A stretch of DNA of 64,000 bases from Berghia stephanieae (Eukaryota; Mollusca; Gastropoda; Nudibranchia; Aeolidiidae), in NCBI GenBank assembly GCA_034508935.3, contig CM067444.1, positions 24,903,867-24,967,866 on the forward strand. The letters are read 5' to 3'. A model generated the notes under the pieces. It was not told where the DNA came from, searched no databases, and worked only from the letters and a program-made list of their open reading frames with translations. A program made the position numbers and the translations under genes. Every line of letters starts with the position of its first letter. Position 1 is the stretch's first letter. Shown here one piece after another: positions 11,689 through 24,796 of the stretch.

Positions 11689-12011
11689 CAACAAGAATGA
11701 AAACACACCATTCTGATAGAGAAGAATGAAGAATAAAATCTATTATCTTGAGACCTAGTATATATGCTACTTATTTGATTTATGCGTGGATGTATACCTG
11801 GCTATAAACAGAATTAGGTGTTATTGGAGTGCGAGAATGAAAAAGGCACTGAACATAAAACTTAAACAGTATGTAAACGAAATTTGGTTCCATTGCCTGG
11901 AAAAGCACACATTGGTTCAAATTAATTTATTTTTGGTTCATTTGTAACAGCATTTAATTTGATTTTTTAATTTTTTATCTATGATTAAAATATAGAAAGA
12001 TCAGCAACAAG
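11689..12011. other. DAGLA upstream flank, nothing recognised
   Basis: AT-rich sequence between a transposon nest and the DAGLA leader. No TATA box or initiator could be chosen with confidence. Confidence 0.35.
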
Positions 12012-12080
12012 ATGACACGTAGTGTGTTGAATTGGGTGAGTCTTGAGGATGGCGGAATGTCTGACTCGCTGATTATGTGA
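12012..12080 (+). promoter_or_regulatory. Upstream ORFs in the probable DAGLA 5' leader
   Basis: Two short ATG-initiated ORFs precede the DAGLA start. One spans 12012-12080 (22 codons) and a nested one in another frame spans 12049-12072 (7 codons). If 12000-12130 is exonic they could lower translation of the main ORF. A plausible acceptor, ATATAG, ends near 11995, so the leader exon may start there. No core promoter was recognised. Confidence 0.35.
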
Positions 12081-12130
12081 CACATCATCCAAATCATTTA
12101 CATTTAGAAGTGGTGACAGTGTGACCAAAG

Positions 12131-12224
12131 ATGCCAGGGATTGTCGTCTTCCGCAGAAGATGGTCTGTTGGTTCTGATGATTTGGTTGTCCCACCACATT
12201 CCTCATTGCTCTTCACTCTGCGTG
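12131..12224 (+). CDS. DAGLA: DAGLA coding exon 1 (start codon)
   Basis: Encodes MPGIVVFRRRWSVGSDDLVVP and then, one frame over, TTFLIALHSAW. This lines up residue for residue with the DAGLA N-terminus. The start is secure: an in-frame TGA lies at 12122-12124. The donor is GTAAGT at 12225. The frame changes at the C-run 12190-12192, where one C fewer is present than the protein needs. The exon is too short and too broken in frame to show as one ORF. It ends with TG of a Trp codon completed by exon 2. TM1 begins here. Confidence 0.9.
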
Positions 12225-15200
12225 GTAAGTGACTAGTAGTCCGTCTGAAACGAAAGCCCATTGGGACAAGAGTTGTTCTTAATTTCAGTATGGTGATGAT
12301 GAGGGGCTCAGAAAATACATTGTTTGATCTCAGGACCAATAAGAGTTACCCAGTTACCCAAGCAATGCTGTTTAGTCAGGGGCTGAGAAAATACATTGCT
12401 TTCTCCCTTTACCAATAAGAGTTACCCACTTACCGAGCAACGCTGGTTGATTAGGGGCTCAGAAAATACATTGCTTGCTCCCATTACCAATAAGGATTAT
12501 CAACTTACCCAAGCAATGCTGGTTGATTAGGGGCTCAGAAAATACATTGCTTGCTCCCATTACCAATAAGGATTATCAACTTACCCAAGCAATGCTGGTT
12601 GATTAGGGGCTCAGAAAATACATTGCTTGCTCCCATGACCAATAAGATGTCACCTTGCTTATGGGCAAGTCTCTGACGACTGAGCTATTGTAGATAGTAG
12701 TTGTCAGAGTTTATCCCGGCCTTTTTATAGCTTGAAACGGACAATAACAATTGCTTGATACCCTTTGGATAGGATGTTAGTCTATCGCGAAGTACTTTCC
12801 ACCTGATATAACAGACCCAGCTCCCAATGCTGGATGTACAGGGGAGTCAGAAAAAATCTCGACTTCATCTGGGACCGATTTCAGTCCCTTTGTTTATGAA
12901 GTGAGTGCTCTACCAACTGAGCTATTGGGCTCACAACTGAACTAATAGTACCTCCTTTTTACTCCTTAGGAAGTATTTATATGTTTGGTCTTCATTAACC
13001 AGTTTATTGACCATTTTAAGAAAATGATTGGCAAAGAGTTGAAATGATAAAGATATCAATGGTCGGCGGATCAAATCTCTGAAGTCTTGATTTTCACGAT
13101 CGGCGGATCAAAACTCTGACGTCTACATACGAGCTTTGTGTACCCTGTTTTATTTACTTTTGAGCGGATCAGACCTGTAATGTCAGGTAGACTTCAGAGT
13201 ATTGATCTGCTGATCGTGAAAATCGGGGCTTCAGAGGTTTGATCTGCTGACCATGAATATGCTTGATGTCAATTTTATTATCAAAATCACATTTGATTTG
13301 CTACGATTGTTTACGTATCTAGTCATTCATAAGCAGAGCTGCCAATTTGCACCCAAATTTTCCACTTTTTATTATCAAATGACGCTTTTATGCTTTTTTG
13401 TTCCACATTACAACTTTTTGTCATCATCAAGGTCGTGTGGGTGATTTAAGCAAATTTTTCTTCATCAGGAATCTCGTCTCACTGAAGATGGAAGAAAGCT
13501 GCATTTTAATCATCAACTTCCAGCTTTTCTTCTTTCTTAAGCGTAAACCAGAAATGTTATTTGGCCAGAAGTAGCATTTACCAATTCATAATGGAGAGGA
13601 ATCTTCCAATAGTGATTGCAGATGATTGTGGTGTTACATGTTCATGAAATAATGCCTTTGTTTTGCATAATTACACCTTTTTTCATTCAAAATTACACCT
13701 TTTCTTCAGTTTGGGTTGGCATCTCTACATAAGGGAATGAAAAGATATATTATTCAAGTTTGCTTACAGAAAGTAAGAACAAGAAATGAAGTGCCTGCTC
13801 CACTTGCTTTGAGAAAATATGATGATTAAGTTTCGAAGCTGACCTTTTCTTTTATCTTCCTGACAGGATCATTGGTCTGGTGTTAGTTTTGAGTGTCGTA
13901 GATTTCGACACGACACAGGAATGTACCCTCAACCTCCATGGTCTGATTGTCGGACACATCACCATTCTTTCAGTCTTCCTCATCTTAGAAGGGGCCATTG
14001 CCTTCATCAGTAATAGAGGAAGTATTTTGACACCGGCCCCACGAGCCAGCATTGAGTATCTCCTGTATTGTAGGATTGGTAAGAAATGAAATGAAAGGCT
14101 GTTGTCAATTTTATTATTTGTTAATTCTCATCTCAAAGTAGTTTTATCAGGATGAATCTGATTCAAAAATATAATAAACAAAAATGAGTAAAACAGTTTC
14201 AAAAAAGAACAAAAAACAAACACAGAATATTTTGGGCTCAAAACCCTTCTTCAGCCAATGTTTACATTCCAAGATCTTTAAGTAGAAAGGGCTTGCTTAT
14301 TTTTTCTCTGCCGTCTACCTGTTTTTTTGAAAGTATCTATTTATGTTTTAATTTTTGTTTTTGTTTTGGCTGAAGATTGTTTTTGAGCCTGAAATGTTCT
14401 GTGTTTGGTATTTAAAATTTTTTTATTGCTATTCCGTTTTTGATTATTACTTTTTACAGTCCACAGCTTCTAGCAGCTTAGTATCACTTTTTAATTATAA
14501 AATGACTGCAATTGTGAGGCTTGAGTTAATGTTATTTTTAGAAACATCTTTTGTCCTAATTATAGCATAAAAACTCACATTTGATATACTGTCTATAAAT
14601 TCTACTTTAAGAATCCAAATTGCCAGATTGAACGGTCACATTAATTCATTATCTTTATTTATTAATTGTTAAATTTATATGACAATTAAGTATTTATGTG
14701 CACAAATTTTTAACTAGCTGCCAATCAATAGAATGATAGGATCCATTCGACGTGTACATTAATGCAGGTCTGACATCCAGACCCACTTATGGGCCTAGTT
14801 TAACATTGTTGTAATGAACAATATTTTGGGTCATTTTTTGCTATGCCCATTAGAACAATGAGCCCATAAGGAATTGGGTTATCAGACCTGCACATAAATG
14901 CATGTCAGATCCATTGAATTAGACATTGATCACGCCCTACTCAAATCCAGTTTGAAGTCCAATTTCAAGTTCATTTTAATTTTCTTTCTCGTATAGCTTG
15001 CTGTCCTTCCAACACTCCTCTTCCTCTTTATTCCTTTTCCTCCTTTAACTCTCTCAACCCTAACACCGACTATATCCGTAGTTTACTTGGGTTATTTTTA
15101 CCCCATGCTCATTTATTACATTTTTCTGAGACAAATTATAGGCGTAGTATCAAAGCTAATATTTTTTGTTTTTACATGTTAATGACAGTTGAATAAAACT

Positions 15201-18200
15201 ATCTTTGTACATACTCAGTTTTATTACATATTTTTCCAATTTTGAATTTTTGAATTTTGAAAATCTCTAGGATTGAATGTTAACTCTCTCCTCAGTTTGT
15301 TTTTATTCATTTAGTCTATCTCTTTACCGGTAAAGGGGGGACGAAGTGGCTGAGTGGATAAGGCATTGCACTGTGACCCGGAAGGATCCGGGTTCGAGCC
15401 CTGCTTCAGGCACTTTCGTTTTTTTTTCTTGAGCAAGATTATTAACCCCCAATTTGCTCACTTGGACAACATGGGTGATTCCTGTTGACATCAGACATCT
15501 TGTTTGATGAGTTATCTATATTCCTTCGTGGAATGCCTAGGCGACGATGTCTTATGATGTTGTGGCAGAAAAGGCATAATTAAATTTATTTAATTTTATC
15601 TGTAATGGTTTGTGTGGGTGGTGAGCTTGTATGTGTGTAAGTATTTTGAGCATGTATGTATGAGAGAGAGACCGTCTCAAATTAAACACATGAGAACAAT
15701 AAAGCTGAGATCTACTTCTATTCTCTCTCTTAAACCTTTTGTTCTGATTTTATTTTATTTTGATCCAAGCTTGTGCTTAGCATTGGTAGATAGGTTTTAT
15801 ATTTATAATCTTTTTACACTTCCACTAGCTTCCTTTGCCAAGTCTGGTACAAATGGGAGCATCTATAGATGCTGTGTGCTTGGCTAAGAAACTCACAACA
15901 TTGCCATCCGAAAATATAACGGACCAACGCACAAAATTATGTGTAACCTTGAACGTTTATAGTCTGGTTAATACAGTGTAGTGAGAATTATTCATGAAAA
16001 TGGATGGCAAAAACAATAACAAAGACCTGAGTGACGCCAACTTCGTTCCAGCTATATTCAGCTTGTCGTCCATCGATCACATGATTTATTTGCTGTCCAA
16101 CAATTGGATATTTCTTAATAAATGTAAACACACTGCTTGCTTTGTTTATGACAGTTGTAAACATAACCATGTGTCAAGCTGAACAAAATAACCTGTTGTG
16201 TTGAAAGATATTTCGAAACCTATGAACACTTTTCTCTGAGCAGATTTTGCAGTGTGACCAATGACCTCAAGCACATGGAAGGCTAATATAGATCACCCCC
16301 ATTGAGAGTTAAAAGTGTCACAAGTAGAATTATTCCTTTAAAAAGTAGAGGAAAATAAAATGAATGATATTGACATCACTCAGCTCTTTGTTATTGTTTT
16401 TTGGACTGCCAGAGAAATGATTACGTCTCGCCACAGCATCTGTATTTTGAGCTGGTTACAACTATTTTTGCAAGCAGAACTGTTGATGATTTTGCTCGAT
16501 TAAACACATTCAATCAACAAGGTATTGTCACAAGAAAAATGCTTATTGTGGCTTTATGTTTAGTTAAAAATGTCACATGATTCACCGGTAGGATCTAATG
16601 TACCAACACACAAATCAATGTGTAACCTTAAACATTTATAGTCTGATTAATATAGTTTAGTGAGAATTACTCATAAAGATGCTGGCTAAAAACAATAACA
16701 AAGAGCTGAGTGATGTCAATTCCATTCCTTCTATAAAGTCATTAATGTTTTGATAATGATTGTTTTGCAGTGGTTGGGATAGCAGACCTGGTGTGGCTGA
16801 TAATAGGAGCTGTTTGGTCTGGGAAAAACTACTCTGATTGCACACCTGATACCGCCAAGAAGGCCCTTCTGGGTAAGTTTATATAAGTCGTGGTATATAA
16901 TCAGTGGCTATGTGGTCTTGTGGTATGACACTTGCTTTTGGATCGGAAGGTCCTGGATTTGAGCCTCGCTCAGCGCATAGTTGAGTCCTTGGAAAAGACT
17001 CTTTACTCACATTCCTCACCGTATTCAGGTGGAACATGAGTACCTGACCGTTTACAGCGTTGTCTCTGTCAGAAAAAATGTAGAGTCGTCTAACAGGCGT
17101 TATGTCACGTTCCTCATGTTACGTGTTGCTGTTGGTCAGGGACCCTTTGTAAAGCACTTTTAGCATGTTTAGTGGATATTGCACAACAAAAAAAGCTGAA
17201 TCGGATAATCATGTAGCCTTTTGATGTTTAAAATCTGTTCAATATTTCAATCTTTAAGATAAAATTTATAATGATTTTGTGTTTTTCCTTTTCTTTGTTT
17301 GTTTGTTATCCTTTTTTTTAAAGGATTGATATCCTTGATTTGTAAGCATGAATCCAAAAGATTTATTTGTCACTCTTGGTAATGCATCTAGCTGAAAATG
17401 GCTTGAAAAGGAAGGTCTTTAGTTCAAACCTACAATCCTGGTAACAAGCGGTAAGCCATTGCAAAATACCATATGCACATTTCTTCCTGCCATAAGAGAT
17501 GAACTGAGAATTTGGCAGTTAGAATAACTAAATAAAAAACATTGATACTTAAAGCATTTTGATTTAAAAGAAAAAAATAATACACATACGCGTGTCAGCA
17601 TGTAGTTATGCTATTTTTTTACCAATAGATAAATTAAAAGTAATAGAAGCACTCCCCACATTATGTGTTTATATTATTAGGGTGAGGATTGACAGAGTGA
17701 ATAAAGCATTACACTTCCACCCAGGTGACCCAGGTTTGAAACCTGCTTCTGCATCTTGTATTTTTTTTCTTGAGCAAGAAGCCTACCCACTATTGCTCAC
17801 GTTGCAGTGCTGCACTGCGGCTGATGCCTGGGCTATCTCAGACTTGGATCAAGGTGGATCTTATAGAAAAATTTCCCCTGAATTTGAATAAAGAGAATTT
17901 TTATTTTTTAAAATGTTCATTTCATAATTTGTTTCAGGTGTGATGGCTTGTAACTGGCTGATGATTTTGGCTTTCTTTATATCAGTATGGTGTTCTTTTG
18001 ACACAGCTGGTAGGAAATGGGTAAAAATGAAACGCTATCAAGACACCCTAAAAGAGAGACGGAAAGATAAAAGGCGTGGCACAAATCGAAGGCAATCTGG
18101 CAGTCGTAGGAATTGGAGACAAAGGTATTAGAATACATTTGTGTTGATTTTGTGGTTTGGATTTAATTTTAGGACAATAGCATTTATGGTAGGATTGCAG

Positions 18201-21200
18201 TCCACTTAAAATGAACACCTCAGGATTGTGAAAATTTGTTGACATCAAGCGATGCCATTCCTAATGCGTAGTCCATCCGAGCCTTTGGACCAATGAAACA
18301 GGAGTTTATCCCAGTGTCTATAGCGTGAAACGGACAATAGCAATTGCTCGCTACTCTTTTGATAGGATGATAGTCTATTGCAAAATACTTTTAACCAGAC
18401 CTAGCAGACCCAGCTACCCAATCACTGCTGGGTGGACAGGAGGGGTTAGTAAAAAAAAAACCTTGATTTCATCTGGGATCGATCCGGTGCCTTTTCATGT
18501 GACCCGAGTGCTCTACCAACAAAGCTGTGGGGACGCTTTTTGTTTGACTATTTCTCTTACCTATAGAAACCATTGACATTTGACCTTCTGCCTCCATTCA
18601 GTATTATATCAGGGTTAACTAGTCACAGAAAAGCAAATTGAAAATTGAAATAATGAGAAATATGAAATCTTGTGTTTTAACAGCCTTAAGATAACATTTA
18701 TTCTCCTCAATAAAACATGTTGTCTTCAATTGTCATATGTGAGAAAGAGGCGGAAGATAGCTTGGGATTTTAAGAAGCATGATGGGAGAGAAGAAGGAAA
18801 AAGTTGGCTTTAAGAATTATGCTGGTTGACCCATTGTGTAGAAATGCCTATCGTCTTCTGCTCCTCAGTGACAGAAGAAGATTGATGATGATGATGTTGG
18901 TAAATTATAATAATCAAATTTCATGATTGATGATAATATTGATCAAACTCTGTTTCAGACTTGTTTCATTCATTATATTTACAGCAGTCATACTCTTGAT
19001 TTGTTCAACTCCTCCCATCCACTTCCGTTTTTTTTTCAGAAAAGCATTCCGAGCTTATGAAGAGAGTTGGGATCGACGTTTTCAGATTCTATGTTGTTGT
19101 GTAGAGAGAAAAGGCCACAATAGGGTGAGTTAATAAATTTGTTCTTGTCTCCAAGCAGAAAACAGTTCGAGATTATTAAGTATCATTGACATTCAGAGAG
19201 AGGGAGAGGGGGGGGGGGGGGGGGGGAGGAGGAGAGTCTTCTCCACCAAAATATATCAGGATGCCCCAAAAAGCTATAGAGATTGTTAAAAAGACGGATA
19301 TTCATTGCTTTCAGTTTCCTTGTCTATTGTCTGTACTTTGAGGAAAACAGCTTTAAAGTCTCTCAGCTCAATGAACAGAGCACATCCTTCCTTCGTCTTT
19401 AACCAGATGTAGAGATCAAAAATTGAGTGCTGCCCTTTTTATACAAAACACTGGTCAATTGCAGACTCTACCTATCCAATTATCGGGTGGATTGACATGT
19501 CAGAAATATATTCCGCCCTTATCAGAATTTTTGCACTGATTAATTGGTGCTAGAGGGAAAAGTAGCTGGCAGAAATGCACGGGGCAAACCAAGGAAGTCC
19601 TGGATAGGAAATGTGGAGGCAACAACTGGCAAAAAGATAATTGACTGCACTGTAATGGCCCTTGAGCGTGAAGAATGGCGTTCCATGACATTCAACCTGT
19701 GTAGGGAGACGGAACTCCGCAAACAAAAAGTCAGACTTTTTAATTTATGAGTTGGGGTGTTTTATCTTGATTTATTCCTCCCCCCCTCCCCCCCCACCCC
19801 ACCCTTCTCCCTTGACTTTTGTAAACCCAACATTGATCATAATGAAAATTTTTGTCCCCAGAGTTCAATGAGTGAAATTGCTGCACTTTTTACTGATTTT
19901 TTCCGTGATCTGGATGTTGTACCCACTGATGTTGTCGCAGGATTAGTGTTGCTCCGTAAACATCAACAAAGACGAATGGAACTCATTATTTCTCAGGTGA
20001 CCATAGGAACTGATATTCTGAAGATCCTTTTTCACTGTTTAACTCACTCAATCCTGGAGACTTTTGCTACTTTTCAAAATTGAAAAAAAAAAAAGTATTA
20101 AAAATGAGCATGTACATAGATAGTTTTATTCAACTATCCTTAACATGCAAAAACTAAAAACATTAACTTTGATAGTATGCCTATAATTTGTCTCAGAAAA
20201 ATATAATAAATAGGTATGGGGTAAAAGTAACTTGGGTAAACTACTGATATAGTCGGTGTTAGGGTTGAGTGAGTTAACAGGGCTTAATATGGAATATTCT
20301 GTCAGATTTTCATTTTTTAGGATATGTAAAAATGATGTCCTTTGGCGAGGCATTGTCAGATGTCGTCATCTAAGCATTCCATAAAAAAGTAGATAATCCA
20401 TTGAACAAATGTCTGATATTGTCACATCGCCCAAAGATTCTCATGAATTGTATTGATGCTATGTATTTAGATAAAGTACTCACAACACCCAACAGCCAAA
20501 TTAAAAAAACATACCAACACATAAAAATGTGTGTATCCTGTAGCGTTTATAGTCTGATTCATATGATTTAGTGAAAGCTCATCACTAACAGGATTCTAAA
20601 AATAATAACAAAGAACTGAGTGACGTCAATTTCGTTCCTTCTTCTATAATAAATTCCATTGGATGTAGACGTGGTTTTTAAGAGACAAAAAAACCCTCTT
20701 TAATAAGTCATTTCAAATACATTTGTAAGTAACATTATCACTTGAATGATATGTAAAGTATATATTATTGTGTTAAATATTTTCCATGTATTTTATATAA
20801 CAACTAGAAATAAATAATGGTTTTTGGATAAATCATGATTATGCTCATACGATAGCGTGTAAAATCCTTCATTAATATGTACTGTGTCAATACTTTTTTT
20901 GCTGATTTGATAGTATGTGAAACGCACCACTTGCAATATTACGTGGTATCGACAAACAATGCCTCATAACAGGAAGGTAGAAACTGGGATGATATTCAGC
21001 AACTTTCGTGCAACATGATGTAACCCCTAAAATTTTCCACAGGGATCTAGTGACGTATACCAATATCTATCTGGTGTCCCCATCACCCCAAGGACACAGT
21101 TCTTACAGCTGAGTCAGCCGGATGTCCTAGAGAGCTATAAAAAAACAGTCCATTTCATGCGATTTGCTCTGGCTGCATACGGCTGGCCTGTCTATATGAT

Positions 21201-24200
21201 GATGTATCCAGCCACGTGGATGTGTCGAATCATGCCGTTGCTGAGGTAACTGTCCAACCCTGAGAATGTAATAATTTTTAAAAGACCAAAATACATCGTT
21301 TCAGGCTCAAAATCCTTCTTCAGCTAGTAACAAAAACAATGAAGACATAAATTCATTACTTTAAAAACCAGTTTGACGGCAGAGAAATTTTCAGCACGCA
21401 AAATATATTTCCGTGTCGTCTTTCTGGGTTTTTGAAATAATTTATGTTTTTATTGTTTTTGGTGTTGGTTGAAGGAGGGTTTTGAGCCCGAAACATTCCG
21501 TGTTTGGTATTTTGTTCTTTTTATTTTTTTATTTTTAGGCTATTATATTCGTTTTTGTTTATTACTTTTTACAGTCCACAGCTTCTAGCAACTTAGGATT
21601 ACTTAAACTCTGGAAAACCCAGCTATGCAGGAGATTCTTCTTCTTCTTCTTCTTCTTCTTCTTCTTCTTCTTCTTCTTCTTCTTCTTCTTCTTCTTCTTC
21701 TTCTTCTTCTCTTCTTCTTCTTCTTCTTCTTCTTCTTCTTCTTCTTCCTTCCTTCCCTTCCCCCCTTATTACTCCTCTGTCTTTCTTACTCATACTTGTC
21801 TTCCTCCTCTTCATACTCCTCTTTTTCCTCCCCTCCTTCTTGCCTGCTTCTCACTTACTGACTAGCTTAAAACAAAAATTTAAACATGATTGAAAACGTA
21901 AGACACATTTGATATTATTTCTTAATCACTTGCCACATAAACCCATTTTATTTTCAACTTCTCTCTTTCCCCGCAGATGTTGCTGTTGTCAAAAAAACAC
22001 CAACTCGGAGTATATCGATGACAACTGCTGCCTGTGTAACTACAACACAGCCAAGAAAATAAGTGGCCTTACTGACCTGGACTTGGTGTACGCCACCTAC
22101 CATGTTGATTGAGTTTTCTAGTCATATCATAAATATTTGAAAAAGCATGTATGAAACAGTGACAGGCAAAGAAAAATACAAGACTCTGAGTGACAAGACC
22201 CTGTCTATCTGTCGTGATATAAAAATTTGAAGAACATGCATGAAACTGCATTGGAAGTAGTCCTTCAGAGCCATTGAGCTCATGGAGCCGGAGTTTATTC
22301 TGGTTTCTATAGCGTGAAACGGACTATAGAAATTTCTTGCTATCCTTTAGATTGGACACTAGTCTATCGCAAAGTACTTTCCTTCAAATCTAACAGACTC
22401 AGCTACCCATTCACTGCTGGGTGGACAAGGGGGTCAGAAAAAAATCTCGACTGCACCCGGGATCGTTCTTGGTCCCTACCTGTGCATGTGAAGCGAGTGC
22501 TCTACCAACTGCGCTATGGGGACCCCCAAACAGCGTTAGGCAAAGCTAATAAAGAAGATTAGAAGACCCCAAGTTTCTATAGTGATATAATTTGAATTTG
22601 AGAAAAAAAGTTGTGTGTGTAAGGCAATGTTAGAAAAAGCAAACAAAGAAAAGTACAAGACCCTCAGTGACCCTGAATAATTTTGGTACAAATATTTGAC
22701 GTTATGGAAGAAATGTTCTGCATCTGTGCGGCTATGGGGTCTACTGGTATGACACTCACTTTCGGATTGGAAGGTCCTGGGTTCGAGGCTCGCTCTGCAT
22801 ATAGTATGATCCTTGAAAAAGACTCTTTACTCACATTCTGTCACCGTACTCAGGTGTAAAGAAGTACCTGCCCGTTAACAGTGTTGTGACTGTCCGAAAA
22901 AAATTGTAATATTGTCATGTCTCGTTCTACATATTAAGTGTTGCTGTTGGCTAAGGACCCTTTGTAAAGCCCTTTGAGCATGTTTAGTGGATATTGCGCT
23001 ATATAAAAAGCTCAAGTTTATCTGTTTCATACTATTAATGGTGTCATTTTACACTTTTGTATTTGTATATCTATAAATTAGTGCCTATTTTTAAGTACCC
23101 CAGGATATTTTCTTTTACAAAGGTTTAGCGTCAATAAAATGTTCTGAACAAGTATGTATGAAGCAGTGCCAGAAAAAGCAAGAAAGAAAGAAAAATTCAA
23201 GAAAAACTCCATTTTTTAAAAGATCAGTCGACTGGGGATCGAACCTGACCTCCTGATTACCATTAATCAATCCCCAGTCAACGTCAACTGATTTTTTGGG
23301 ATGGTTTTTTTCTTGTATTTTTCTTTCTTGCTTTGTCTGGCACCTTTCATTAGTGCCGTACAGGTCTTGGTTCTCGATAACCAGAACACCAGGAACACAA
23401 TCCAACCAGGAACAGTTGCCAGGAACCTACAACCGGAACATGTTCCTGGTCCATGTACCAGTTCCTGTGTCAAGTGTCAACAAGAAGATGCGATTTGGTT
23501 AGGAGAAGGACGAAGGGTGTAGTGAAACTTTGTTATCTGTCAACACTTGCACTATAATAACAATATGAATGATAATAATAATACGTGTTATCTATTATTG
23601 TTTTACTAGTCTGATGATGAAGGGGGAGATGAGGAGGTGGGATGGGCGACGTTGTTATTGTTATGCTGTCAGATGACGAAAGGGCTGGGTGAGGGAGCGG
23701 GGAGATGAGAAGAGAGAGAGAGAGCATTCCAGCCCACGTCCCTCCCTCCCAAGTCCCTCTCTGTTTGAACCACCAGCAGACCGAAGGGCTAGAGCTCAGG
23801 TGGTCGCTGGTTCGGATAAGTAAGTAGAACCACCAGCAGACACAAATACGCACCCCGTAGTACTCGGGATGTGACAGCTACGAAACTCTCCAACAGTCTT
23901 AGGTGATACGGTAGGTACAATCACAGATCGCTCCAATTTGGACCAGTAACATATTCCGGAACAGATACAAGGCCATCCAGAACAAAATCGGAACTGGTAG
24001 ATGAACATCTTCCACTACCTAATTTCATGAATACTTGTTCAGATCTTTATCTTACTCCGGTGCCTGCTCCCTCATTTCTCAATTTGATATTTTCAACAAT
24101 AAAATTGCTCTTGCTTTTCTATCTTTTAATTCTTTTGTCATTTTGATATTTTATTATATTTTTAGATTGGTGAAACTCCATTTTTTGTTGCTCTTGATCA

Positions 24201-24723
24201 TAGCACGAAAAACGTTGTGGTGGCCATCAGAGGTACTCTTTCTCTCCAGGTAAGTTTTTCTTTTTTGTGCTTGTTGCAGTTTGAATCAATGGTAAACCTA
24301 AATGAATGCAGTCTAATAATTATGCTAAGAGTAGCCATTTTCTTTTAAACATTTTTTTTGAGGGGGGAGGGGGGGGGACAACAATAACAACAAAATTTTG
24401 TCATGAATTATGGAAAACTGGTAGTCAAGTTTATAAATGTCTTGTCGGTGATTTATCCTATAATGAGTAACGGGCCACAGTCAACTGTGGTTTAAATGCT
24501 ATTTAACCTGAACAGGAGCTGTATGCCTAAGGATTTGACAAGATATTGGATTTGCCATAAAAAATGTAGTTCTCATAATTGATCGCAGAGTTAATAAGTG
24601 TCATTTCATTCAAAGATCTTTCAGATTTTTGTTTGTAAATTGCAAGATTTCAATTGATTTTAAAAGTTTATAAGTTTTGTTCCAGTAAAGGTTGTTTTTT
24701 ATCTTTTGGTTGTATTTTTATAG

Positions 24724-24796
<73 letters not shown>

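Noticed and set aside
14160-14490. Family E as an LTR or retroviral remnant
   Set aside because: No coding remains, no primer-binding or polypurine context, and the repeats are inverted, not direct.
15345-15420. A tRNA gene
   Set aside because: A and B boxes are present, but the acceptor stem pairs poorly and a SINE body follows.
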